NCBI GenBank assembly: GCA_964502145.1
Contig: CAZCVI010000037.1
Span: 1-64,000, forward strand
Origin: CAZCVI01 sp964502145
Lineage (GTDB): Bacteria > Acidobacteriota > Aminicenantia > UBA2199
Direction of reading: 5' to 3'
DNA length: 64,000 nucleotides
The notes below the pieces were generated by a model, which had not been told where the DNA came from, made no database searches, and was given only the letters and a program-made list of their open reading frames with translations. Made by a program: the position numbers and the translations under genes. Of this stretch, positions 31,357 through 41,008 are shown in pieces (positions within the stretch are counted from its first letter, which is position 1; every line of letters starts with the position of its first letter).

Positions 31357-32859
31357 ATGGATAGTAATGGAATTAAGGAAGAGGAAATAGGACGATTTAC
31401 CATTGCCAAAGAGGCAATTGAGGCACGCGGGGATTCCGAATGGGCTGAATTTTTAAAAAGGGTTGCTCGTGGTCCAATTATTGTGGTTGTTGGGCGTGGC
31501 CTATATCGGCTTGAAAAAGATGGGCATGAACATGGTCAGTTGTTGTACGACTACTTGGCAGAAAAAATTGCCAGTGAAGTAGAAATTGAAGTCCCTGTGG
31601 ATGCAAAGTGCAAATTTGCAGAGGCAGCATTTCAATTTTTGGAGGTAAAGAGAAAAAATAAAAATGGTGACATCATTTTTGCAGCCAGTGAGTTGAAGGA
31701 ATTTTTAAAAAATACCTTGGCAACGGTTGAGCCCTTGATTCACGATGAACCTTTTTTTGAACTAGCCCGCGTAAAATCATTTAAGATTTTTATAAATACC
31801 AGTTATGACAATTTCCTTTTCCATGCGCTGAAAAGTGTAAGAAACCATCCGACCCATCCCTGTGAGAATCGCTTTTATGATTCAAACGAGAAAACCCTCA
31901 GAAAATTGGATGTGCCTCTTTTTGATATGCTAGATAATTCAAATGGTGCATTAGTATACAATATATTCGGTAGTATCCAAGATAGTGTTGACTGTGCATT
32001 TACAGAAACGGATATTATAGAGACCCTGACAGCATTCTTCAGCCTACTGGAACAAAACTCCAATAACCCATTAAGTCAAAGACTTAAATCTAGCCATTTG
32101 GTTTTTTTGGGATGTGATTATGACGATTGGCTCTACCGGTTTTTTATTCGTTTTTTTTCCCAAAGATTTTTTCGTATCCCCACGCCCAATGCTTCCCCTA
32201 CTTATTGGAAGTATGTGAGCAATGTAATTAATGATAAAAAAAAAGAAGCACCATTGTCTCCATATTTGGTCCAATTCCTGAGGCGATATGATTCACAAGT
32301 GTTGCATCACAACAGCAGTGAAGATTTTGTGCATAACCTTTTTGAAGGTCTTGAACATGGTTTTCCAGGCGTCATCTTACCGGTTGAAGAATTCTCAAGG
32401 ACGGCTTTTATCAGTTTTCCTGGTGAGAACCGAGATATTGCCATTCGTTTGGAGAAACAGTTGAAGAGTGATGGAATCCATGTATGGGTTGATGAAGAGG
32501 AAATGAAGCCAGGCGATGAAATAGGGTTCAAAATAAAAAATGCAATTAAGGCGGCTCCCGTCTTTATTCCATTGATCTCAAAAGAATCCATAATATTTCA
32601 TCCGATTGTCGATAATAAAATCGATACTACAAGGGAGAGATATCATTACCAGGAATGGAAATGGGCAATTCTCCTTCAAGATTTAACCCCCCCAAGCAAA
32701 AAGACTTTTATACCAGTGATTATCGATAAAACAGAATTTAAATACGATGGATTCGGTGATCCATGTTACGTATCCATTCCTGGAGGAGAGGGCGGACAGT
32801 ATGAACAATTAAAAAACCGCTTGCTGGAAATCCAACGTCATCCAGAGGTGATTGAATGA
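31357..32859 (+). CDS. SIR2-like/TIR domain protein (candidate immune effector)
   Basis: 500 residues. The N-terminal ~330 residues are SIR2-like in layout: PIIVVVGRGL as a nucleotide loop, FINTSYDNFL where active enzymes have TTNYD, and VYNIFGSIQD where they have HGS. Both catalytic Asn and His seem replaced, so this domain is probably not an active NADase. The C-terminal TIR domain (about 345-500) has TAFISFPGENRDIAIRLEKQL (core TAFISFPGENRD), HVWVDEEEMKPGDEI and YHYQEWKWAI, where the Glu fits the catalytic position. NAD+ depletion on activation is the likely outcome. It is cotranscribed with the STAND-WD40 gene. Confidence 0.82.
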   Translation: MDSNGIKEEEIGRFTIAKEAIEARGDSEWAEFLKRVARGPIIVVVGRGLYRLEKDGHEHGQLLYDYLAEKIASEVEIEVPVDAKCKFAEAAFQFLEVKRKNKNGDIIFAASELKEFLKNTLATVEPLIHDEPFFELARVKSFKIFINTSYDNFLFHALKSVRNHPTHPCENRFYDSNEKTLRKLDVPLFDMLDNSNGALVYNIFGSIQDSVDCAFTETDIIETLTAFFSLLEQNSNNPLSQRLKSSHLVFLGCDYDDWLYRFFIRFFSQRFFRIPTPNASPTYWKYVSNVINDKKKEAPLSPYLVQFLRRYDSQVLHHNSSEDFVHNLFEGLEHGFPGVILPVEEFSRTAFISFPGENRDIAIRLEKQLKSDGIHVWVDEEEMKPGDEIGFKIKNAIKAAPVFIPLISKESIIFHPIVDNKIDTTRERYHYQEWKWAILLQDLTPPSKKTFIPVIIDKTEFKYDGFGDPCYVSIPGGEGGQYEQLKNRLLEIQRHPEVIE

Positions 32860-32908
32860 CGCAATGTAACGATTGTATTTTTACTATGGAATGTGCGGGA
32901 GAGGAACG

Positions 32909-35900
32909 ATGAATCTTTATAAAGGTCTGAACTCTTATAGCGAAGATGATAAGGATATATTTCGTGGGCGAGATGCGGAGACAAAAACGCTTTTTCGGTT
33001 GGTACGATTCAATTTATTAACCGTTGTCTTTGGAAAATCTGGAATTGGGAAAACGTCTCTTCTGGAGGCAGGTTTGTCTCCTGAACTTGTTGATAATGGC
33101 TTTCAACCCATTAAATTGAGAGTCAATTACAATGAACCTGATCTATTGAAACAAGCCAAAGATATCATAACGAAAAGATTCCAAGAAAAAAATATCACCA
33201 GTCAGGATAAGGATGGAAAAGATGCCGGATTCGATGAGAAGGAAACTCTCTGGGAGTACTTTCGACGGACCAACCATTTTAGGACTGATAAAAATAAAAA
33301 AGACGAGGGGAAAAGAATTATACCGGTGCTGGTATTGGATCAGTTTGAAGAGATGTTTACTATTGGAAAGCATCACAAAGACTTGGCAATCTGGGTTGAG
33401 GAATTGTTTTCATTGATTGAAGATGAAATTCCCAATAGCTTAAAGCATCGAATAGTCCATGATGGCGAGAAAAAACCCGATGTTGAAAATCCCATTAATT
33501 TGCGGATTATCATCAGTTTGAGAGAAGATTATTTACCCCATTTCACAGAGTTAAAATCGCAGATTCCTTCGATTGATCGAGCCATGTTCAGGGTGATTGG
33601 TTTAGATGGAATACAGGCCACAGATGTGGTCAAGGTGGGATTCAAGGATAAAAAGGTTATAGAGAGCATTGTAAACAGTTTTTCCTCAACCAATGTCGAA
33701 ACTGAAGAAAGTAGCGAGGAAGAAGAACTGGAAAAGAAGAAAAAACTTGAAATAGAACCGATATTCCTAAGCCTGTTGTGCGACCAACTTTGCGATCAAT
33801 TTTCTAAAACCCAAGAGGAAAAGTTAATAACAAAGGAAGATCACGACGGAATAATTGAGAAGTTTTTCGATTCAATGATGGAAGGAATCTCTGAAAATGT
33901 TGAAGAATTCATAGAAACCAAATTGCTCACTGCGGGGGGATTCAGAAATCTATGGCGCTTGGACTCGGATCCCACATTTCGAGAGGATATTGATAAATTA
34001 GTGCAGCGTAGGATTCTTAGGAAAGTCCATTGGGAAGAGAAAGAGTACATTGAAATCATTCATGATGCATTGGTTCCCATCATCAAAGAGAAACGGAATA
34101 TACGACAGATTGAGGAGCAAAAACAAAAATTAGAAGAAGAATTTCGTTGGAAGAAGAATCGTAGGATTGTTATTCTCCTCAGCGCCTTGCTTATTATTGC
34201 AATACTTTTAGCTGTTTTTGGCTTTATACAATTGAAAAAAACCGAAAAAGGGAATGAAAATACTAAAGAATTATTAGTAGCATCCATGGCGCTCCAGAAA
34301 CTTCCAATAGACAATACAAGGGCAGTTCGTATTGCTGAGGAAGCCTATAACATAGGTTTCCCACATCCCCTAATGCGTACATCGCAAATCCTTGCTCAGA
34401 TAGGGTACTCCTCTTTTGAAAAGCCTTTTTGCATCACCGAAATCCCTTATGACAAAGCGGCTTATTGCGCCATCTTCTCAAAAGATGGCTCCCAAATACT
34501 CACTGCCTACGAAGATGGAACCGCACAGATATGGTCTGCTGGAAAAAAGACAGTCTATTTAAAAGACCATCATGATCGTATTACCTTCGCCTCATTCTCT
34601 CCTGATCAGTCAAAATTTATCCTGACCGCTTCATGGGACAAAAGGGCAATCCTGTGGGATCAACAAGGAAACATCATTCAAAAATTTGTTCACAATGGAC
34701 CCGTTACCTACGCTGTATTTTCTCCCACAGGGGATCGTGTTCTCACTGCTTCCCGAGACGGTTCCGCCAAATTGTGGACGCTTGACGGTAAACTCCTGAA
34801 CGAGATCAAACACTCCTCCGCTGTGGTATCCGCAGTATTTTCAAAGGACGGTAATCGGATACTGACCGCATCTTGGGACAAGACAGCCAAACTGCTGGAT
34901 TTAATAACCAATAAGACAATTACCTTTACCCATCAGCAGGGCTTAAGTTCTGCCGTATTTTCACCAGACGAAAGCAAGGTTCTTACGGCATCCGCTGATA
35001 AAACAGCCAAAGTATGGAATCCAATAAATATAAAAGATGAAGCAGAACTGACGTTGCTCCATGATGCAGTGGTTTCCTCGGCCCAATATTCGCCTGATGG
35101 CACCTTAATTTTAACCGCCTCTGACGATTGTTTCTCAAGACTTTGGAGCTTGGATGGAAAAACTACGGTTGTTTTTAAAAAGCACATTGATAAAATAACG
35201 TCCGCAAATTTTTCAAACGATGGCAAACGAATACTGACCGCCTCCCGTGATGGTTCGGTAAAAATGTGGAGTCTGGAAGGCAATCTATTATTAGATATGG
35301 ATAATTTCCAAGGCATTGTCTACTCTGCCATTTTTTCAAAAGATGGCAATAAAATTCTCACTGCGTGCGAAGATGGTTCCGTAAAAGTCTGGAACCTGAA
35401 AACCGATATCCTGATCAATCTAAATGACCATACCGCCGAAGTCAATTCCGCCGTGTTCTCAAAAGATGGTAATTTAATACTCACAGCATCCCAGGACCGC
35501 ACTGCCAAATTGTGGGACAGAAAGGGGTATTTACTTCTCTCCTTAGCTAAACATAATGCAGGGGTTACTTCCCCGATATTTTCAGAAGATAGTAAATGGA
35601 TCGTGACTCTCTCTCTTGGTCAAGGAGCCAAACTCTGGGACTCTCAGGGTATTTATATGAAGGAATTAACCCATGATGCAGCCGTTACCTATGCGTCGTT
35701 CTCGCCTGACTGCCAAAAAATTGTGACAGTATCCGATGATGAATTCGTTGAAATCTTTGATATAAGTGGTGTATCTCACTTTAAATTTAAACCACATAAT
35801 GAAACCATATTCTCAGCAGTATTCTCCCCGGATAGTCAAAACATACTCACTGCCTCCTCTGATAAAACTGCAAAAATTTTTGACTTGGATGGGAAGTCGA

Positions 35901-36463
35901 TGGTATCCTTAAAAGGCCATGACGATGTGGTTATCTCTGCTGTTTATTCACGAGATGGAAAGTATGTGTTAACCGCATCGTTGGATAAAACAGCTCGTTT
36001 GTGGAGCAAGGAAGGGAAATTTTTAAAGACGTTTACCCATAAAGACAAATTATCTTCCGCTGTTTTTTCCCCGGACAGTTTATACATTCTCACTTCTTCC
36101 TGGGATAAAACCGCCATCCTTTGGGATTTGAATGGCAAATCAATCACAACCTTTACCGGGCATAGAAAACCCATTCTTTCGGCGGTTTTCTCTGAAGATG
36201 GTAAATATGTGATTACCGCCTCAGAGGATGGTACAGCAAAATACTGGAATCTTGACGGAGAATTGTTGGCTGACCTGAAACTTCATCAGAAAAAGGTTAA
36301 TTCCGCTGTATTCTCCCCGGATGGAACCCGAATACTTACCGCCTCCAGCGATGGCACAGCCAAAATCTGGATGACCCCGGCTGCCATTCAAAATTGGCTA
36401 AAAGGTGCAACACTTCCTCGTCTAAGCGATGACGACAAGAATCAATTCGGTATAAAAAAATAA
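32909..36463 (+). CDS. STAND NTPase with membrane helix and 16 WD40 units
   Basis: 1184 residues. NTPase domain: FRGRDAE box, Walker A GKSGIGKTS (42-50) and Walker B LVLDQFEEMF, with a winged-helix region near IIHDALVPIIKE. A membrane helix (about 420-442) separates it from a linker and 16 WD40 units of the form SAVFSxDGxxILTASxDxTAKLW. The tail TPAAIQNWLKG closes the protein. STAND proteins oligomerise when their sensor repeats bind a trigger. Here the output is probably the TIR protein encoded 49 bp upstream. The ATG has gagagga upstream; the open frame extends 36 bp before it. Confidence 0.88.
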   Translation: MNLYKGLNSYSEDDKDIFRGRDAETKTLFRLVRFNLLTVVFGKSGIGKTSLLEAGLSPELVDNGFQPIKLRVNYNEPDLLKQAKDIITKRFQEKNITSQDKDGKDAGFDEKETLWEYFRRTNHFRTDKNKKDEGKRIIPVLVLDQFEEMFTIGKHHKDLAIWVEELFSLIEDEIPNSLKHRIVHDGEKKPDVENPINLRIIISLREDYLPHFTELKSQIPSIDRAMFRVIGLDGIQATDVVKVGFKDKKVIESIVNSFSSTNVETEESSEEEELEKKKKLEIEPIFLSLLCDQLCDQFSKTQEEKLITKEDHDGIIEKFFDSMMEGISENVEEFIETKLLTAGGFRNLWRLDSDPTFREDIDKLVQRRILRKVHWEEKEYIEIIHDALVPIIKEKRNIRQIEEQKQKLEEEFRWKKNRRIVILLSALLIIAILLAVFGFIQLKKTEKGNENTKELLVASMALQKLPIDNTRAVRIAEEAYNIGFPHPLMRTSQILAQIGYSSFEKPFCITEIPYDKAAYCAIFSKDGSQILTAYEDGTAQIWSAGKKTVYLKDHHDRITFASFSPDQSKFILTASWDKRAILWDQQGNIIQKFVHNGPVTYAVFSPTGDRVLTASRDGSAKLWTLDGKLLNEIKHSSAVVSAVFSKDGNRILTASWDKTAKLLDLITNKTITFTHQQGLSSAVFSPDESKVLTASADKTAKVWNPINIKDEAELTLLHDAVVSSAQYSPDGTLILTASDDCFSRLWSLDGKTTVVFKKHIDKITSANFSNDGKRILTASRDGSVKMWSLEGNLLLDMDNFQGIVYSAIFSKDGNKILTACEDGSVKVWNLKTDILINLNDHTAEVNSAVFSKDGNLILTASQDRTAKLWDRKGYLLLSLAKHNAGVTSPIFSEDSKWIVTLSLGQGAKLWDSQGIYMKELTHDAAVTYASFSPDCQKIVTVSDDEFVEIFDISGVSHFKFKPHNETIFSAVFSPDSQNILTASSDKTAKIFDLDGKSMVSLKGHDDVVISAVYSRDGKYVLTASLDKTARLWSKEGKFLKTFTHKDKLSSAVFSPDSLYILTSSWDKTAILWDLNGKSITTFTGHRKPILSAVFSEDGKYVITASEDGTAKYWNLDGELLADLKLHQKKVNSAVFSPDGTRILTASSDGTAKIWMTPAAIQNWLKGATLPRLSDDDKNQFGIKK

Positions 36464-36466
36464 ATC

Positions 36467-37150
36467 ATGGTTAAAAAAATAAAGCGAGTCAAAATGTCAG
36501 GAAATAATATCAACTCTGCTCCATTACCAGATCACTACCATGGATCCCGAAAACAATACGGATTATTCAGTGCCCTGTTAATTATTTGGTCATTGGTTCC
36601 ATTAACTCCCACAAACAATAACCCCCCAATCGTAGGTAATATAGAAATAACTGACTTCAGGTTACTTCCATGGTGCTTGCTGATACTCATTATTTATTCT
36701 GGTATAAGAATAACTATCGAATGGTTTGCGCTCGATGTTCGGAGGAGAGAGCAAAAGCCACCAAAATATGATTTTTGGATATCCCATTCGATTGCCGTTA
36801 CTGCAATAATAGTTTTTATTGTCAAAGAACTCTCAATGCTTGAATTATTTAAAAAGTCAACCGCTTCTTTTCTGGAAATCTTAATCCCATTTTTTATCGG
36901 CGTGTTCATCCCATTTCTTTTTTACAAAAGTTTGAACTTACTGCTAAATGACAAATCAGGAGATAGGAAATCTATAAACGTCATATTGCCTATTTTATTG
37001 GGGTGGTTGGTGATTGCAATCATATATTATATAGCTGCCATTAAAAGCATATCTATTTTTTCGATTATTTCTTTTTTTGTTCCCCTGTGGTTTGGGATAG
37101 TGTTGATATTGTTCAGAAAATTGGTTCTTGGAAAAGTTGGGATTAAATAA
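36467..37150 (+). CDS. multi-pass membrane protein in the STAND operon
   Basis: 227 residues with about six hydrophobic segments (YGLFSALLIIWSLVPL, LLPWCLLILIIYSGI, IAVTAIIVFIV, ILIPFFIGVFIPFLFY, VILPILLGWLVIAIIYYIA, IISFFVPLWFGIVLILF). No family is recognised. It follows the STAND gene by 3 bp and is surely cotranscribed. It may tether or protect the immune proteins at the membrane, or be the membrane-acting component; that is inference. An internal Met at codon 10 is an alternative start. Confidence 0.7.
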   Translation: MVKKIKRVKMSGNNINSAPLPDHYHGSRKQYGLFSALLIIWSLVPLTPTNNNPPIVGNIEITDFRLLPWCLLILIIYSGIRITIEWFALDVRRREQKPPKYDFWISHSIAVTAIIVFIVKELSMLELFKKSTASFLEILIPFFIGVFIPFLFYKSLNLLLNDKSGDRKSINVILPILLGWLVIAIIYYIAAIKSISIFSIISFFVPLWFGIVLILFRKLVLGKVGIK

Positions 37151-37166
37151 CTTCCGTAAAAGCACA

Positions 37167-37532
37167 ATGAAAAACTATATCATTGCTACATTACTCGTAT
37201 TCATCTTGGTCTTAGGCACTTTTCTCTTTAAGAATAGCAAGACCCTCGGCACTCCATTTTCGATTGGGGAAGAAACCTGGACACAGGAGGCCAACGGGGT
37301 AGACGTACCGCTGTTCCTCTTTGTGTTCTTTAAAAAATATAACTGCAACGACTTTTTGGAGGTTATCCAAACCCTGAACAGTTTCTCTCAAATCATTGTT
37401 ATCGGGATCGTCCCGAAACCGGAGTTAAAAAATGAAAAAGAATTTTGTACCATCAATGGTATCATCTTTCTGCAGGAAAGCATCAACAAATATTGCAAAT
37501 TTCACCTTTGGCACATATCCATCCATTGTTAG
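37167..37532 (+). pseudogene. truncated thioredoxin-like gene (copy 1)
   Basis: 122 codons starting MKNYIIATLLVFILVLGTF, strongly similar to the intact gene at 40508. The CxxC motif has decayed (NCNDFLE instead of NCHDCLE), and the frame stops after HISIHC, about 45 residues short. Similarity at DNA level is high from the ATG to about the stop. Together with copy 2 it flanks the histidine kinase and response regulator genes as direct repeats. Confidence 0.75.
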
Positions 37533-37568
37533 AAAACCATATAGTTGAGATAAAGACGAGGAGGCCCC

Positions 37569-39800
37569 ATGGCAGACAAATGTGATCAAGATCAAATCCA
37601 GAAGGATCTGGCATTTTTGGGTTTTGGCCATTATCGGATAACCGAAGATGGCACATTTCTGCAATGTGATGCAGAAGCCAGAAGGGTTTTGGGCATACCT
37701 GACAATGTGGAAGATTTATCAGAGTATTCGATTCAGCAATTCTGCGTGGTTCCATCTGCAAGATTGAGGCAATTAAAAAAATTAGCTGAAAATCCTTCTC
37801 GGTCTGTTAGAGATGTCCTGTCTGTACGTATACATGGTCAATATAAAAACTTATTCGATATAAGCTGGTGCTGCAGTGAAATGGATGAAAAACAAAGATG
37901 CTATTTAGGAATGATTGCAGAAATTAAACCCCCTACTTTATCTCCTTTGATTTTCGAGTTATTCCCAATCGGGTTGTATGAAGTGGATGAGTACGATAAA
38001 ATTGTGCATGTGAATGGAGCAATGGTGAGCATGCTGAATTACCAGAAAGAAGACCAATTATTCAACAAACATCTTGAGGAACTCTGGTTAAAACCGGAAG
38101 AACTGAAAAAATTTAATCGAGACATTGCAGAGAACGGATTTGCAAAAGGGATATTCAGCTTAAGGGATGCCAATAATTCTAAAATCAAAGTAGAAATTTT
38201 CTCCCAGTACATCAGGGAACGAGAACGTTATGGGATGGTTACCAATGTAACCCAAAGGGAACAATACTATCAAGCTATGGAGAATATGCCAACAGGGTAT
38301 TTTCATATTGAAGATGACAAGATCACCCATTGCAATGACCATTTTGCCCGACAATTTGGTTACGGTACCAAAAAACAAGCGTTAGGCCGATCTACAAGGT
38401 TATTGTTTGTAGAGCCTGAAGCTTTTGAGGAATATATGTTGGACTTAAGCGAAGCGGACAGACGCGGCGAACCACTTCAAAATTACCCGCTTAAAATAAG
38501 AAAAGCTGATTCCGGTGATATAATTACTATCTCTGTCGATTCATTGCTTGTTAAAGATGAATATGACAGCATTATCGGGCAGGAAGGAACTATCCGTGAT
38601 ATTACGGAAGAAATAGTGCTGAGAGAAAAGGTGGCACTGGCAGAAGAGAACTTAAAAAAAACAACGGAGGATATCAACAAACTTACCCACACCTTCCTTC
38701 ACCCCGTTATTAAGTTCTCAGGAAATTCCGAATTGCAGTTCCAAATGGCAAAAGTTCTTCATCATACGGTGCAACCAAAAATCTCGACAAAGGTAGGTAA
38801 ACAATTAGATACCTGTGAATTGGGAGAGAAGCTGTTAAGTCGAATGAATGCCATAAGAAACGACCTCTCGGATACAGACGAAAAAATTCCTCTCTTGGGC
38901 AATTCAAATGACTGCTATACCGATGGAGAATCCGCGATAACAATGAGAGAATTAAAGTCTCGGCTGAAAAAAATATGTAACATATTTGACCATAGATTAA
39001 GGACGATTGATAGTACTATTTTATTGGAAGATGCGATTCGCGACACTACCCTTCGTCTTTTGGAAGAGCTGAACCAATTGGATTTCTCCAACAACGAATT
39101 ACTCAGAGTGATTATCAGCAAAGAGTTCATTGAGTTTTTGCAAAACATCCTTTTTAATAGCTTAATTCGTGGCGCCAAGCTTCTGTTGGAAGAGACAGAA
39201 ATTATGAAACAGAAAGTAGAGGCGTTACGCAGCTATTTTGGCTTTAAAAAAGAGCGGAAGTTTATATTTGTTAAAGAGGATATTAGTCTCATCTTGGAAA
39301 AAAATCTTCAACAATTCGAACCTGTCTTCAAAGAAAAAGAGTTAAAAATTGATTATACAAAATCTGGCAATTTGATGGCCTTGATCTCAGCCAATGACAT
39401 CGATAGAGTCATATGTAACCTTTTACACAATGCTTGGAAGTACTCGCATCATGCTCCGGGTAGATTTGTAAAAGTGCGGGCGAAAGAAATGGGCGATATC
39501 AATCAAGTTGCGATTTCCATAGAAAATTTTGGTATTCCTATCAAACAAGAAGAAATAAAGAGTGGCAAGATTTGGGAAGTCGGCTATCGAGGGGAAAAGG
39601 CATATGAAAGTGATCGAGATGGTACGGGGGTAGGTTTGGCGGATTGCAGAGATGTAATTGACGCCCATGGTGGAAAAATAGAAATCACTAGTGTTCCTGC
39701 TATGGATGAAGTAAATCCGCCAAAATATAAAGTCCCCTATTTAACAAAGGTTATAATTACCATTCCTAAATCCACGAAGAAAAATCAGGAGGATCGTTAG
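37569..39800 (+). CDS. PAS-domain sensor histidine kinase
   Basis: 743 residues, no membrane helices, so cytoplasmic. Three PAS-like domains (about 10-115, 130-235, 240-350; for example GYFHIEDDKITHCNDHFARQFG, core HIEDDKITHCNDHFA) are followed by a helical region with KLTHTFLHPVIKF, where His may be the phosphorylation site in a divergent context. A long helical linker leads to the GHKL ATPase (about 600-735): N box ICNLLHNAWKYS and G box DGTGVGLADCRDVIDAHGG. The ribosome binding site gaggagg is strong. The response regulator gene starts 1 bp after its stop, so they form a pair. Confidence 0.88.
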   Translation: MADKCDQDQIQKDLAFLGFGHYRITEDGTFLQCDAEARRVLGIPDNVEDLSEYSIQQFCVVPSARLRQLKKLAENPSRSVRDVLSVRIHGQYKNLFDISWCCSEMDEKQRCYLGMIAEIKPPTLSPLIFELFPIGLYEVDEYDKIVHVNGAMVSMLNYQKEDQLFNKHLEELWLKPEELKKFNRDIAENGFAKGIFSLRDANNSKIKVEIFSQYIRERERYGMVTNVTQREQYYQAMENMPTGYFHIEDDKITHCNDHFARQFGYGTKKQALGRSTRLLFVEPEAFEEYMLDLSEADRRGEPLQNYPLKIRKADSGDIITISVDSLLVKDEYDSIIGQEGTIRDITEEIVLREKVALAEENLKKTTEDINKLTHTFLHPVIKFSGNSELQFQMAKVLHHTVQPKISTKVGKQLDTCELGEKLLSRMNAIRNDLSDTDEKIPLLGNSNDCYTDGESAITMRELKSRLKKICNIFDHRLRTIDSTILLEDAIRDTTLRLLEELNQLDFSNNELLRVIISKEFIEFLQNILFNSLIRGAKLLLEETEIMKQKVEALRSYFGFKKERKFIFVKEDISLILEKNLQQFEPVFKEKELKIDYTKSGNLMALISANDIDRVICNLLHNAWKYSHHAPGRFVKVRAKEMGDINQVAISIENFGIPIKQEEIKSGKIWEVGYRGEKAYESDRDGTGVGLADCRDVIDAHGGKIEITSVPAMDEVNPPKYKVPYLTKVIITIPKSTKKNQEDR

Positions 39801-39801
39801 T

Positions 39802-40311
39802 ATGGAACCCTATGAGAAAAAAGAAACTGAGAGTATGGAATTAACCAGAGTGTTGTGGCTAGAGGACCAGTATGAGGATTTTGGTGCATACAGGAGTCGA
39901 TTATTCATGGATGACTATTGGGTGGATTGTGTAAAGTCCGTTTCTGAAGCCATCCAAAAGTTGCGCGAGGAACAGTATACTGCGGTCATTTTTGACATTA
40001 AGGTGCTCCCCGGTTATTTGCCAGAATGGATTAAGCTGGATGAAAGTAAACGGAGAGAAAATCCAAATTTTGATCCCAACCTAGGTTTTGAACTACTCAA
40101 ATCCATATTCGCCCCAGAAAAAGCAGAGCTTTTATTACGGCCTCCGCTTAAATTCGACCCCCGGCAGTTCATTGTCTTTTCAGTGGTTTTTACCAAAACC
40201 GATGAATTCGCTGCCATGGGTATTCCAGCCGATCATATTGTCTATAAAGCCAATAGTGATTTGGCCACACTTCCCAATCTGATAAAAAAAATAGAGAAAA
40301 TGAAGAAGTAG
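39802..40311 (+). CDS. stand-alone response regulator receiver protein
   Basis: 169 residues, a receiver domain without output domain. Acidic pocket in LWLEDQYED, phosphoacceptor Asp in VIFDIKVLPG, Ser in FSVVF and Lys in VYKANSD. An insertion of about 45 residues (KLDESKRRENPNFDPNLG) separates the Asp and Ser strands. It is probably phosphorylated by the adjacent kinase and acts by protein contact. A link with the STAND operon upstream is possible only by proximity. Confidence 0.85.
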   Translation: MEPYEKKETESMELTRVLWLEDQYEDFGAYRSRLFMDDYWVDCVKSVSEAIQKLREEQYTAVIFDIKVLPGYLPEWIKLDESKRRENPNFDPNLGFELLKSIFAPEKAELLLRPPLKFDPRQFIVFSVVFTKTDEFAAMGIPADHIVYKANSDLATLPNLIKKIEKMKK

Positions 40312-40377
40312 TGTTTTGCCTCGGTTGGAATTGGCAATTTCCACGAAAAGTGGTAGAATATATTTTATGAAATCGTA

Positions 40378-40506
40378 GGCTTGGAGTCAATTCCATTTTA
40401 CTCCGGCCCCAAAATGCACTTCGATAAAGAGAGCCATATCTTATACTCCCTCGGCGGGAACCTCAAAGAGGGGTATTGGATAAAAACATATAAGGTGATT
40501 GAATAA
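40378..40506 (+). pseudogene. C-terminal relic of a beta-propeller gene
   Basis: Forty-two codons without a start read GLESIPFYSGPKMHFDKES, then ILYSLGGNLKEG, then TYKVIE and TAA. This matches the end of the propeller protein at 29743 (LIPSMQPNSNIFYDKTEG ... LQYRVIE). The stop is 1 bp before the ATG of the thioredoxin-like gene, so propeller and thioredoxin-like genes once formed an operon here. The remaining bases back to 40312 show nothing. Confidence 0.65.
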
Positions 40507-40507
40507 T

Positions 40508-41008
40508 ATGAAAAACTATATCATTGCCACATTACTCGTAGTCATCTTGGTCCTAAGCAGTTTTCTCTATAAGAATAGCAAGACCCTCGGCACCCCGTTC
40601 CCGATTGGGGGAGAAACCTGGACACGGGTGGCCAACGGGGTGGATGTGCCGCTATTCCTCTATGTGTTCTTTAAAAAAAATAACTGCCACGACTGCTTGG
40701 AAGTGATCCAAACCCTCAACAGCCTACCACCCCAATTCATCGTCACGGGCATCGTGCCGGAAGAAGAGTTAAAAGATGAAAAAGAACTTCGCACCATTAC
40801 CGGTGCGGCCTTTCCTCTGGAAAGTTTCAAGCAGTATCAAAAATTTCTGCCCTGGTACACCCCAACCATCCTCGCCGTCTCCCCAAAAGGAAAAATCCTG
40901 GTCACCTTGCCGGGTGTCCCAGAGGAAAAAGAGTACTTGGAAAAGTTCCTCAATTCACTGTATGAAAAAATCTATCCCCTTTTCCTCGAAGAGAATATCC
41001 GGCACTGA
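40508..41008 (+). CDS. membrane-anchored thioredoxin-like protein (copy 2)
   Basis: 166 residues. An N-terminal anchor or signal (YIIATLLVVILVLSSFLY) is followed by an extracytoplasmic thioredoxin-like domain with a CxxC redox motif (NNCHDCLEVI) and a C-terminal strand-helix (TPTILAVSPKGKILVTLPG). It is probably an exported thiol oxidoreductase of the TlpA/redoxin kind. The decayed copy 1 lies 3.3 kb upstream. An upstream in-frame TTG is less likely as start. Confidence 0.75.
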   Translation: MKNYIIATLLVVILVLSSFLYKNSKTLGTPFPIGGETWTRVANGVDVPLFLYVFFKKNNCHDCLEVIQTLNSLPPQFIVTGIVPEEELKDEKELRTITGAAFPLESFKQYQKFLPWYTPTILAVSPKGKILVTLPGVPEEKEYLEKFLNSLYEKIYPLFLEENIRH

